Of a stretch of DNA of 8,171 nucleotides, positions 1-5,696 are shown one piece after another. The notes beneath the pieces were generated by a model. That model was given only the letters and a program-made list of their open reading frames with translations, was not told the DNA's origin and searched no databases. Location of the stretch: NCBI GenBank assembly GCA_017620115.1, contig JAFZRB010000048.1:1-8171 (forward strand), written 5' to 3'. Made by a program: the position numbers and the translations under genes. The stretch's first letter is position 1, and every line of letters begins with the position of its first letter. Origin of the DNA: Clostridia bacterium. Lineage in GTDB: Bacteria > Bacillota > Clostridia > Christensenellales > Aristaeellaceae.

Positions 1-621
1 GTCGCAGATCTCCATGACCTCCCGCAGCTTGTGCGAGATGAAGACCACGCCCACATTCTGCTTTTTCAAAGTGCGCAGCATATCGAAAACGCGCTCGATC
101 TCAGGATCGGTCAGCGATGTCGTCGGCTCATCCATGATAATGATGGAGGCCTTCATCAGCAGCGCGCGCGCAATTTCCACAATCTGTTTGTAGCTGGCGT
201 CCAGGGACGCCACCTGGGCCATGGGATCGATGTCAATATCCAGGCTCCGAAACAATGCCCTGGTCTGCCTGAGTTCTTCTTTATGGTCGATGAATCCGCT
301 TCTTTTTTTGATTTCCCGGCCGATGAACATGTTCTCGTACACCGGCAGGTCGTTGATGAGGTTCAGTTCCTGATGGATGAACGCGATGCCCGCGTTCAGG
401 GACTGGGCCGGGGAATGGAACGTCACGCTTCGGCCGTCCAGGTCGATCCGGCCCTGATCCGCCTGTATAACGCCGCCCAGGATATTCATCAGGGTGGATT
501 TTCCCGCGCCGTTCTCGCCCAGCAGGGCGCATATCTCGCCGCCCTGAACGGTGAAATCCACCTGACGGAGCACGTCGTTGGCTCCGAAAGACTTCACGAT
601 TCCCTTCATGGAAACCTTCAT
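1..621 (-). CDS. Sugar ABC transporter ATP-binding protein, RbsA/MglA type (partial, C-terminus off left edge)
   Basis: This is the first 207 codons of the ATPase that powers a ribose/galactose-type (CUT2) sugar importer at the cytoplasmic face of the membrane. Visible motifs are Walker A GENGAGKST at residues 35-43, a Q-loop in FIHQELNL, a signature region beginning LDASYKQIVEIARAL at residue 140, Walker B IIIMDEP with D164-E165, and the switch histidine in FISHKL at residue 197. RbsA-family proteins are about 500 aa with two fused nucleotide-binding domains, so only the first domain is present here. The start at 621 has a GAGG ribosome site 8-12 nt upstream; an in-frame ATG at 609 is a weaker choice. 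The gene follows the binding-protein gene by 87 nt, the usual binding protein-ATPase-permease order. The signature has Asp where Ser is usual (LDAS rather than LSxx), but this family's first domain is often degenerate there. The sugar transported cannot be told from this part. Confidence 0.93.
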   Translation of the reverse strand, partial: MKVSMKGIVKSFGANDVLRQVDFTVQGGEICALLGENGAGKSTLMNILGGVIQADQGRIDLDGRSVTFHSPAQSLNAGIAFIHQELNLINDLPVYENMFIGREIKKRSGFIDHKEELRQTRALFRSLDIDIDPMAQVASLDASYKQIVEIARALLMKASIIIMDEPTTSLTDPEIERVFDMLRTLKKQNVGVVFISHKLREVMEICD

Positions 622-659
622 AGCTTCACATCCTCAAACGTCAATCCCCATTTCAAGCA

Positions 660-685
660 AAGGCCGTGGGATGAACCACGGCCTT
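660..685 (-). terminator. Intercistronic hairpin, possible weak terminator between binding-protein and ATPase genes
   Basis: A perfect 10-bp inverted repeat (AAGGCCGTGG, 6-nt loop, CCACGGCCTT) lies 23 nt past the binding-protein stop codon. In the direction of transcription the stem is followed by TTGCTTG, a poor U-tract, so it may terminate partially or protect the upstream message from 3' exonucleases. Either role would give more binding protein than ATPase, as is common in importer operons. The hairpin is seen directly; its effect is inferred. Confidence 0.6.
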
Positions 686-708
686 CGCTGATCGGACAGG
701 CAAATCCA

Positions 709-1650
709 TCAATAGATGGTGTTGCTGGGATCGAGGTACTCTTCGACGTTGGAAGCGTCGACGATCTGAGAGGGGATCACGGTCACGGCCTCGACCTCTT
801 CGCCGGCCAGCTTGGCCAGGGCGACGTCGAAGCAGTCGCGGATCATCAGCGGGCTGTACAGGGAGGAGCTGACGGCGATGTCCTTGTTCTCAGCGATGAG
901 CTGGAAGTACTCCTGGCAGCCGCCGCCGCCGGTGATGGCCTTGATGTCGGTGCGGCCGGCGTCCGCGATGGCCTGCAGCACGCCGATGGAGGTCTCGTCG
1001 TCGAGGCTGTAGACGGCGTCGATCTGGGGATTGGCGGCCAGGATGTCCGCGAAGTCCTTCAGGCCGTCTTCACGGGTGAACTTGGTGGCGTACTCGATCA
1101 CGTTCAGGTTGGGAGCGATCTCCGCGATGGTCTCGTTGAAGCCGGCCATGCGCAGCTCGGAAACGGAGCCGCTGGTGGGCACGGGCAGCGCGACGACGGT
1201 CGCGTCGGCGCCGACCTTATCGACGATGAACTTGGCGCCGGCCACGCCCATGGATTTGTTGTCGCCGGTGACCTTCAAAACGCCCTCGGCGTCGATGTCC
1301 ATATCAAAGGCCACCACGACGAGGCCCTGATCGATGGCGTTCTGAACGGGCACTTCCATGCCGGTCCACTGGGGAGCGATAACCAGGATCTGAGCGCCCC
1401 ACAGGATGGCTTCGTCGATCTGGGCGGTCATTTCCTCGGCGTTGCCGGAGGTGGTGAGCCGGTACTCGATCTTGCCGGCGTCAGCCAGTTCCTTGGCGTA
1501 GGCTTCAGCCTGATAGGTGATGCCGCTGACCCAGCCGTGGGTCATCACGGGCACCAGAACGCCTACCTTCACGGGCGCGTCGTCGGCGAACGCGGGCGCC
1601 AGGCCAAGGCACAGCGTCAGAACGAGAACCAGGGCGAGAATCTTTTTCAT
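709..1650 (-). CDS. Sugar ABC transporter substrate-binding protein (periplasmic-binding protein family, RbsB-like)
   Basis: A 313-aa secreted solute receptor of the ribose-binding/LacI-like fold (Peripla_BP_4 type) that delivers a sugar to the CUT2 importer encoded downstream. Residues 1-22 are a Sec signal peptide (MKK, a hydrophobic core, then AFA before DDAPVKVG). The mature protein opens with the typical VKVGVLVPVMTHGW strand, followed by QIDEAILWGAQILVIAPQW, VVVAFDMDID, and the second-lobe segments VYSLDDETSIGVLQAIADAG and AITGGGGCQEY. I chose the ATG at 1650 because GGAGG lies 8 nt upstream; an in-frame ATG at 1668 would put six residues before the Lys-Lys pair and has no such site. 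The length is normal for the family. The signal sequence contains a Cys (LTLC at 11-14) but not a convincing lipobox, which is unusual for a binding protein in a single-membrane bacterium. The ligand is unknown; a pentose or hexose is most likely. Confidence 0.93.
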   Translation of the reverse strand: MKKILALVLVLTLCLGLAPAFADDAPVKVGVLVPVMTHGWVSGITYQAEAYAKELADAGKIEYRLTTSGNAEEMTAQIDEAILWGAQILVIAPQWTGMEVPVQNAIDQGLVVVAFDMDIDAEGVLKVTGDNKSMGVAGAKFIVDKVGADATVVALPVPTSGSVSELRMAGFNETIAEIAPNLNVIEYATKFTREDGLKDFADILAANPQIDAVYSLDDETSIGVLQAIADAGRTDIKAITGGGGCQEYFQLIAENKDIAVSSSLYSPLMIRDCFDVALAKLAGEEVEAVTVIPSQIVDASNVEEYLDPSNTIY

Positions 1651-1692
1651 GGTGAGTTCCTCCTTCATAAGTAGTTCTTCCGAAAGCCTCCG

Positions 1693-1723
1693 TCCCGTCG
1701 CGGGCGGTCAAGCCCGCGCGGGA
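1693..1723 (-). promoter_or_regulatory. Hairpin in the 5' leader of the sugar importer mRNA
   Basis: The importer leader can fold into a very GC-rich stem: TCCCG plus CGCGGGC pairs with GCCCGCG plus CGGGA around a 6-nt loop (TTGACC), with one bulged A. It begins roughly 14 nt from the predicted transcript start and ends about 40 nt before the start codon. No U-tract follows, so it is not an intrinsic terminator. A role as a 5' stabilising structure or protein-binding site is inference. Confidence 0.5.
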
Positions 1724-1743
1724 ACCATGCTTTCTCCGCTTAT

Positions 1744-1772
1744 ATTTTATAGCATTCGATATCCGATGTCAA
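1744..1772 (-). promoter_or_regulatory. Sigma-A promoter of the sugar importer operon
   Basis: On the minus strand a perfect TTGACA (1767-1772) is followed after exactly 17 bp by TAAAAT (1744-1749), one mismatch from TATAAT. The transcript would start near 1737, giving a leader of about 87 nt to the ATG at 1650. The stretch lies in an AT-rich island within otherwise GC-rich DNA. No operator or cre-like site is evident beside it. Confidence 0.75.
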
Positions 1773-1983
1773 TTCCCTTCTTCCATTTCAACGATCATAC
1801 CGATCTATCCCCTCCATATCCGGCTTTTGTATCCATGGACGATCATAATATTACATCCGTTTCGCCATCCGGCGCAAGGGAAAAATGTAGTCATCCGCGC
1901 AAACCCCGCATACCGGGAACCGTTCTTTTGCCTGATACGTCATTATCTGCGTCGTCAAGTTGAATCATGGGAGGAAATCCGGA
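1773..1983. other. Intergenic stretch with no further gene seen
   Basis: Between the importer promoter and the secreted-protein gene the DNA is comparatively AT-rich and carries no open frame with a credible start. It should hold the promoter of the plus-strand gene at 1984. The candidates are poor (for example CATAAT at 1844-1849, or CATTAT at 1941-1946), and neither has a good -35 partner. I could not settle on one. Confidence 0.4.
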
Positions 1984-2580
1984 ATGAAAAGAACAGCGGC
2001 GTTGATCCTGAGCTTGGTTCTGCTCCTGTCCGTCATGGGCGTCCGCGCGGAGGGCGAAGAGCCGCTCTTCAAACAGATGGCCGCGCTGGAGTGGCTTTTC
2101 TGCAGCGGAGCGGGCGGCTGGGCCGCGGATCTTTGGATACTGGAAGACGGCTCTTTCAGAGGGGAATACCACGCCCTCGACATGAACGACGCCGGAGAGG
2201 GCTATCCGCTCGGCACTGTCTACATCTGCGATTTCACCGGCCGGATGACGCTTCTGGAACAGGCGGACGAGCGCTCATGGAAGATCCTGATCGAAAAGAT
2301 GGCCTTCGATGAGGAGCTGGGGCTGGAAACGATCATCGAAGAGGGCTATCGGTGTATCACGACCGATTTCTACGGCATTACCGAAGGAGACGAAATGACG
2401 CTGTATCTGCCCGGAACGCCGGTCGACGCGCTTTCGGACGATATGCGGATGTGGGCGCATCTGTACGACATGGAAAACGCGCCTTCAGAGCTGGAAAACT
2501 GGATGCTGTGCAGCGAGAAAAACGACAGCGGTTTCGTGGGTTACCCGATCTTCGACGGGACGGCCGAGGAGAATCCCTGA
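1984..2580 (+). CDS. Secreted protein of unknown function, 198 aa
   Basis: I do not recognise a characterised family. Residues 1-22 form a signal peptide (MKR, hydrophobic run LILSLVLLLSVMG, then VRA before EGEEP). The mature part is acidic and rich in aromatic residues. A central stretch, LFCSGAGGWAADLWILEDGSFRGEYH (split here by position: residues 38-63), continues to GTVYICDFTGRMT, and resembles a type of hypothetical exported protein I associate with Clostridia; that resemblance is from memory. Four cysteines (C40, C82, C124, C176) could form disulfides or be modified. The start at 1984 follows GGGAGG at 1969-1974 by 9 nt; an upstream TTG at 1960 is rejected because it would spoil the signal peptide. 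The gene lies 50 nt before the radical SAM gene on the same strand and is probably co-transcribed with it. No sulfatase-type C/S-x-P/A-x-R motif is present, so it is not an obvious maturase substrate. Confidence 0.82.
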   Translation: MKRTAALILSLVLLLSVMGVRAEGEEPLFKQMAALEWLFCSGAGGWAADLWILEDGSFRGEYHALDMNDAGEGYPLGTVYICDFTGRMTLLEQADERSWKILIEKMAFDEELGLETIIEEGYRCITTDFYGITEGDEMTLYLPGTPVDALSDDMRMWAHLYDMENAPSELENWMLCSEKNDSGFVGYPIFDGTAEENP

Positions 2581-2614
2581 TTGATAAACGCGCCCGCAAA
2601 CGACAGTTCACGAT

Positions 2615-2622
2615 GGAGGAGG
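2615..2622 (+). promoter_or_regulatory. Ribosome binding site that decides the maturase start
   Basis: GGAGGAGG ends 8 nt before the ATG at 2631. The alternative in-frame ATG at 2613 lies on top of this element and has no Shine-Dalgarno sequence of its own, so 2631 is preferred. Confidence 0.8.
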
Positions 2623-2630
2623 CGCAGCCC

Positions 2631-3743
2631 ATGCCGCCGCTCAGCATGATGATCAAGCCGGTATCCGCCGCGTGCGCCATGCGGTGCCGATACTGTTTTT
2701 ACGCCGACGTGTCCGGCCGCCGCGCCGTCAAGAGCTACGGCGCGATGAGCCGCGACACCATGCGCGCGCTCGTCCGGCGGGCCTTCGCCTACGCGGACGG
2801 CGCCGTCTCCTTCGCGTTCCAGGGCGGCGAGCCCACGCTGGCGGGCGTCGGTTTTTACCGCGAATTCGTGGATCTGGCGCGGCAGTATAACGCGCGGAAC
2901 CTTCGCGTGTCCTACGCGCTGCAGACCAACGGCTACGAGCTGAGCGACGAGCTGTGCGCCTTCTTCGCGGAGAACCGCTTCCTGCTGGGCGTATCGGTGG
3001 ACGGCACGCGCGAAATCCACGACGCGCTGAGGCAGGACGCGCGCGGCGAGGGCACCTACGACCGCGTCATGCAAAGCGTCGCCCGGCTCAGACGCCACGG
3101 CGTGGACTACAACGTGCTGTGCGTGGTCACGGAGCCGGTCGCGCGGCAGGGCGCGGCCTGCTGGGACGCGCTGAGCGAACACAAATACCTCCAGTTCATC
3201 CCCTGCATCGACGATTTCGACGGCGACCGGCGGGAGTACTCGCTCACGGCCGCCTCCTACGGGCAATTCCTCATCGACACGTTCGACCGCTACGAGGCAG
3301 CCTTTTACGCCGGCCGCCCGGTGAGCGAACGGCGGCTGGACAACTACCTGATGCTGCTGCTGGGCCGGCGGCCGGAGCACTGCGGCATGGCCGGGCAGTG
3401 CGGGCTGTATTTCCTGGTCGAGGCGGACGGCGGCGTGTATCCCTGCGATTTCTACGTGCTGGACGAATGGCGGCTGGGCAACGTGAACGAGTCGGGCCTC
3501 AGGCGCATGGAGAGCTGCGAGCGCGCCCGGGCGTTCCGGGCCATGTCGCTGGAGCGGGGCGAAAAATGCGCGGCGTGCCCCTGGTTCGGGCTGTGCCGCG
3601 GCGGCTGCCGGCGCGACTGCGAGCCCTGGCAAAACGGCATGCCCTCCGAAAACCGCTTCTGCGAGAGTTACCGGCGCTTCTTCGAGGCGCGGCTGCCGCG
3701 CCTTGAAAAGCTGGCGCGGGCCGTGGAAAAGGGAAATTCCTGA
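2631..3743 (+). CDS. Anaerobic sulfatase-maturating enzyme-like radical SAM/SPASM protein
   Basis: Enzymes of this family oxidise an active-site Cys or Ser of sulfatases to formylglycine in the cytoplasm, without oxygen, using S-adenosylmethionine and three [4Fe-4S] clusters. The 370-aa product matches the length and cysteine layout of the clostridial enzyme. The radical SAM motif is C15-x3-C19-x2-C22. FAFQGGEPTLAG (61-72) is the SAM-contacting GGEP region. The SPASM cysteines are C251, C257, C272, C313, C316, C322, C326 and C344, enough for both auxiliary clusters. D273, after C272 in PCDFY, occupies the position of the proposed catalytic base. I chose ATG 2631 because GGAGGAGG ends 8 nt before it and MPPLSMMIKP matches the family N-terminus as I recall it; the in-frame ATG at 2613 overlaps that ribosome site. 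No sulfatase gene is in the window, so the client is unknown and a RiPP-like or other protein substrate remains possible. Confidence 0.93.
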   Translation: MPPLSMMIKPVSAACAMRCRYCFYADVSGRRAVKSYGAMSRDTMRALVRRAFAYADGAVSFAFQGGEPTLAGVGFYREFVDLARQYNARNLRVSYALQTNGYELSDELCAFFAENRFLLGVSVDGTREIHDALRQDARGEGTYDRVMQSVARLRRHGVDYNVLCVVTEPVARQGAACWDALSEHKYLQFIPCIDDFDGDRREYSLTAASYGQFLIDTFDRYEAAFYAGRPVSERRLDNYLMLLLGRRPEHCGMAGQCGLYFLVEADGGVYPCDFYVLDEWRLGNVNESGLRRMESCERARAFRAMSLERGEKCAACPWFGLCRGGCRRDCEPWQNGMPSENRFCESYRRFFEARLPRLEKLARAVEKGNS

Positions 3744-3751
3744 AATTTAAC

Positions 3752-3780
3752 TTGCCCGCGGCGCGCGCAGGTGCTATACT
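3752..3780 (+). promoter_or_regulatory. Sigma-A promoter of the rplJ-rplL operon
   Basis: TTGCCC (3752-3757) and TATACT (3775-3780) are separated by 17 bp, placing the transcript start near 3787. The promoter begins only 8 nt after the stop codon of the maturase gene, and no terminator lies between them, so some read-through from upstream is possible. Confidence 0.75.
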
Positions 3781-3787
3781 ATCTGAG

Positions 3788-3866
3788 TGCTGTGAAACAG
3801 CTGTGCCATAGACAGCAGGCGCGAAAGCTTAAAGACACGTTCGTGTCGCCCGCCGAGGCGCAATGG
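3788..3866 (+). promoter_or_regulatory. Ribosomal protein L10 leader (autoregulatory mRNA element)
   Basis: The untranslated leader carries the hallmarks of the Firmicutes L10 leader (Rfam L10_leader), recalled rather than searched: GTGCCATAGACAGCAGGCGC at 3803-3822, a TTAA segment near 3829-3832, and GCCCGCCGAGGCGC at 3848-3861. GGCG at 3818-3821 can pair with CGCC at 3847-3850, closing a domain that contains a small GACAC/GTGTC hairpin (3834-3847). In the known element, L10 bound to L12 recognises a kink-turn here and represses its own operon. The position, right after the promoter and before rplJ, fits exactly. Boundaries are approximate. Confidence 0.75.
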
Positions 3867-3886
3867 ACAGACAGATTGATTTATGT

Positions 3887-3917
3887 CGCCCTTGCGTCGT
3901 GTGCGCAGGGGCGTTTC
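3887..3917 (+). terminator. Possible attenuator hairpin upstream of rplJ
   Basis: CGCCCTTGCG (3887-3896) pairs with CGCAGGGGCG (3904-3913) over 10 bp with one G-U pair and a 7-nt loop, followed by TTTC. The U-tract is short, so termination would be weak. Its place between the L10 leader and the rplJ ribosome site fits an attenuator switched by L10-L12 binding, as known for rplJL leaders in other Firmicutes. The mechanism is inferred. Confidence 0.5.
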
Positions 3918-3958
3918 ATATGCCGTCGATTCCTGGACGGATATGGAGGTGTGTAACA

Positions 3959-4456
3959 ATGTCCAAAAATCTTGAAATCAAGCAGGCCGCCGTCGCCGAG
4001 ATCAAGGAGAAGATCCAGAAGGCTCATTCCTTCGTCATGATCGACTACCGCGGCATGACGGTCGCCGAGGTGACCGATCTGCGCAACCAGTTCCGCAAGA
4101 GCGGCTGCGAGTACGCCGTTCTGAAGAACACCCTGGTGAAGCTGGCGCTGAAGGAAATCGGCATCGAAGGCTTCGACGCCGAGCTGAACGGCCCCACCGC
4201 CGTCGCCTTCGGTATGCAGGACGCCGTGTCTCCCGCGAAGGTCGTCAAGGAGTTCATCGAGAAGAGCAAGAAGGGCTCCATCAAGTGCGGCTTCGTCGAT
4301 GGCGAGAAGCTCGACGTGAAGGGCGTGGAGGCCCTGGCGAGCATTCCCCCGCGCGAGGTTCTCATCGCGAAGGTCATGGGCAGCCTGATGAGCGCTGTGA
4401 GCAAGTTCGTGTACGTCGTGGAGGCTATCCGCAAGCAGAAGGCCGGCGAAGAATAA
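3959..4456 (+). CDS. rplJ: 50S ribosomal protein L10
   Basis: L10 (uL10) forms the base of the ribosomal stalk: its N-terminal domain binds 23S rRNA near L11 and its C-terminal helix carries the L12 dimers that recruit translation GTPases. The 165-aa product has the family's hallmark regions: SFVMIDYRGMTVAEVTDLR (24-42), the CEYAVLKNTLVKLAL strand and helix (50-64), FVDGEKLDVKGVEALASIP (112-130), and a C-terminal helix (140-165) that binds L12. The start at 3959 follows GGAGGTG by 7 nt; upstream in-frame codons would run through the structured leader and are rejected. It is separated from rplL by 54 nt. Unusually, the gene is preceded by a radical SAM gene rather than rplA. Expression is probably controlled by L10-L12 feedback on the leader. 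Confidence 0.98.
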   Translation: MSKNLEIKQAAVAEIKEKIQKAHSFVMIDYRGMTVAEVTDLRNQFRKSGCEYAVLKNTLVKLALKEIGIEGFDAELNGPTAVAFGMQDAVSPAKVVKEFIEKSKKGSIKCGFVDGEKLDVKGVEALASIPPREVLIAKVMGSLMSAVSKFVYVVEAIRKQKAGEE

Positions 4457-4510
4457 TCGCCGCCCGAAACATCATTCATTCAGACTATCAGATTATGGAG
4501 GGATAATACA

Positions 4511-4882
4511 ATGACTCATGAAGAGATTATTTCCGCGATTGAATCCATGACCATTCTCGAGCTCAACGAGCTCGTCAAGGCGATGGAAGAGAAGTTCGGC
4601 GTGTCCGCCGCCGCGCCCGTGGCCGCCGCCGGTGGCGCCGCTGCCGCCGCCGCTCCCGTTGAGGAAGAGAAGACCGAGTTCGATGTCATCCTGAAGGAAG
4701 TCGGCTCCGAGAAGATCAAGGTCATCAAGGTCGTCCGCGAGATCACCGGCCTGGGCCTGAAGGAAGCCAAGGACGCCGTCGAAGGCGCTCCCAAGACCCT
4801 GAAGGAAGCCGTCTCCAAGGAAGACGCCGAGAAGTTCAAGGCCAAGCTGGCCGAGGTCGGCGCGACCGTCGAGATCAAGTAA
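4511..4882 (+). CDS. rplL: 50S ribosomal protein L7/L12
   Basis: The multicopy stalk protein L12 (bL12), which contacts EF-Tu, EF-G and IF2 during translation. The 123-aa sequence shows the three expected parts: an N-terminal dimerisation domain (residues 1-31, ending MEEKFGVSAAA), an Ala/Gly-rich flexible hinge (about 32-50), and the globular C-terminal domain (51-123), starting EEEKTEFDVILKEVGSEKIK and including VIKVVREITGLGLKEAKDAVEGAP, the GTPase-contact helices. GGAGGG at 4497-4502, 8 nt before the ATG, sets the start and fits its need for higher output than rplJ. An intrinsic terminator follows within 20 nt and the next gene is on the opposite strand, so rpoB is not downstream as it is in most bacteria. 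Confidence 0.98.
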   Translation: MTHEEIISAIESMTILELNELVKAMEEKFGVSAAAPVAAAGGAAAAAAPVEEEKTEFDVILKEVGSEKIKVIKVVREITGLGLKEAKDAVEGAPKTLKEAVSKEDAEKFKAKLAEVGATVEIK

Positions 4883-4895
4883 TTCCAATTCACGC

Positions 4896-4932
4896 AAAAC
4901 AGCCTCGCCCCGATCGGGAGAGGCTGTTTTTT
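4896..4932. terminator. Intrinsic terminator, probably bidirectional
   Basis: ACAGCCTC (4899-4906) pairs with GAGGCTGT (4920-4927), with an inner CCCGATCGGG palindrome able to extend the stem. Six T residues follow on the plus strand (4927-4932), ending the rplJL transcript. Four A residues before the stem (4896-4899) read as a T-tract on the minus strand, so the same hairpin can end the convergent cupin-hydrolase transcript, whose last stop codon is at 4971. Confidence 0.88.
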
Positions 4933-4970
4933 CGTCGTTTATCCGGCGAAGGCCCGAAAAGGCGCGGCGC

Positions 4971-5696
4971 TTACCGCCGGAACAGATCCCCGCGCTTTGC
5001 GATTTCCTCCCGGATCACCGCCGCCGCGTGCCCGTCCAGCGGCGCGACGGCCGCCTCCGGCGACATCACGATACGCGGCGTTTTGCCGGCCGGGGCGTTC
5101 GCCTTGAAATCCAGCATATGATCCGGCGGGGCGACATCCGCCGTGCCCGCGATGGCCGCGCACAGCACGGAGGCGACCAGCAGATCGCCCTGCGGCGACG
5201 CGTGCTCGCCGTCGCCCGCGTACAGCTCGATCTCCGGATGCGCCTCGCGCACCGCCTGCCACACCACGCCCACCGGAGCCAGCAGCGACGGCCCCAGCGC
5301 ATGCAGCTTTTCATAGGTGTCGATCATCTTCCGCTGGTTTTCAGGGAAGCGCTTTTCAGCCCAGGTCATGTAGAACACCGGCGTCACGCCTCCCGCGCGG
5401 CACAGCTCCAGCGCCCGCGCGCCGTCCGCGAGGGATTCCTCCTCGGGCGGGAAGGGGTGCGCGGCCTGCTGCAGCACGCAGTAATCGAATCCGCCGTACA
5501 GCAGCGCGAAGCGCAGCGAGAAAAACTCGTCGATATGCCAGCCCAGATGCCTGCCGGAGAAGGCCAGCATACTCACCTCCGCCTGATCGCCGGTGGTGTT
5601 TTCATAAACATCCTGAAACAGGCGGGGCATGTCGTTCATGTAGGTGTGGCTGTTGCCGACGAACAGCACCCTGATACCAGCCGCCCGCCGCGTCAT
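4971..5696 (-). CDS. SGNH/GDSL-like hydrolase (DUF4886-like), cytoplasmic
   Basis: A 241-aa serine hydrolase-like protein, probably an esterase or carbohydrate deacetylase. Block I is VLFVGNSHTYMNDMPRLF (residues 10-27), with the GNSHT form of the GDS motif making S16 the likely nucleophile. The C-terminal catalytic Asp and His are visible in YAGDGEHASPQGDLLVASVL (D162 and H165). Between them VLQQAAHPF (74-82) stands where the block III oxyanion-hole motif is expected, and is closer to the DUF4886-type proteins than to classical GDSL lipases. There is no signal peptide, so it should act in the cytoplasm. The start at 5696 overlaps the cupin stop codon as ATGA, with GAGG 7 nt upstream, implying translational coupling; a longer in-frame start at 5753 would overlap the cupin gene by 61 nt and is rejected. 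The substrate is unknown; an acylated sugar would fit the neighbours. Confidence 0.85.
   Translation of the reverse strand: MTRRAAGIRVLFVGNSHTYMNDMPRLFQDVYENTTGDQAEVSMLAFSGRHLGWHIDEFFSLRFALLYGGFDYCVLQQAAHPFPPEEESLADGARALELCRAGGVTPVFYMTWAEKRFPENQRKMIDTYEKLHALGPSLLAPVGVVWQAVREAHPEIELYAGDGEHASPQGDLLVASVLCAAIAGTADVAPPDHMLDFKANAPAGKTPRIVMSPEAAVAPLDGHAAAVIREEIAKRGDLFRR

Noticed and set aside
31..1674. A long open frame on the plus strand (547 codons) opposite the importer genes
   Set aside because: It is a shadow of the two importer genes produced by GC-rich codon use. It has no ribosome site, shows no family motifs, and runs straight across the intercistronic gap and both real genes.
1741..1860. 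The AT-rich island as a possible tRNA, small RNA or horizontally acquired scar
   Set aside because: No cloverleaf, terminator or flanking repeats. The AT-richness is explained at least in part by the importer promoter.
1984..2580. The secreted 198-aa protein as a formylglycine substrate of the adjacent maturase
   Set aside because: I looked for C/S-x-P/A-x-R and found none. CSGAG at C40 and SDDMR at 151-155 do not fit the motif.
2352..2630. An N-terminal extension of the radical SAM gene to 463 aa
   Set aside because: It would overlap the secreted-protein gene by more than 200 nt. The strong ribosome site and the family-typical MPPLS start at 2631 explain the real N-terminus.
2541..3632. 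A 363-codon open frame on the minus strand opposite the radical SAM gene
   Set aside because: Low-complexity Ala/Arg/Val/His-rich translation with no recognisable domain, wholly antisense to a gene with all its catalytic cysteines intact.
4600..4660. The GCC-rich tract in rplL as a repeat element
   Set aside because: It encodes the normal Ala/Gly-rich hinge of L7/L12 and is not a DNA repeat in its own right.
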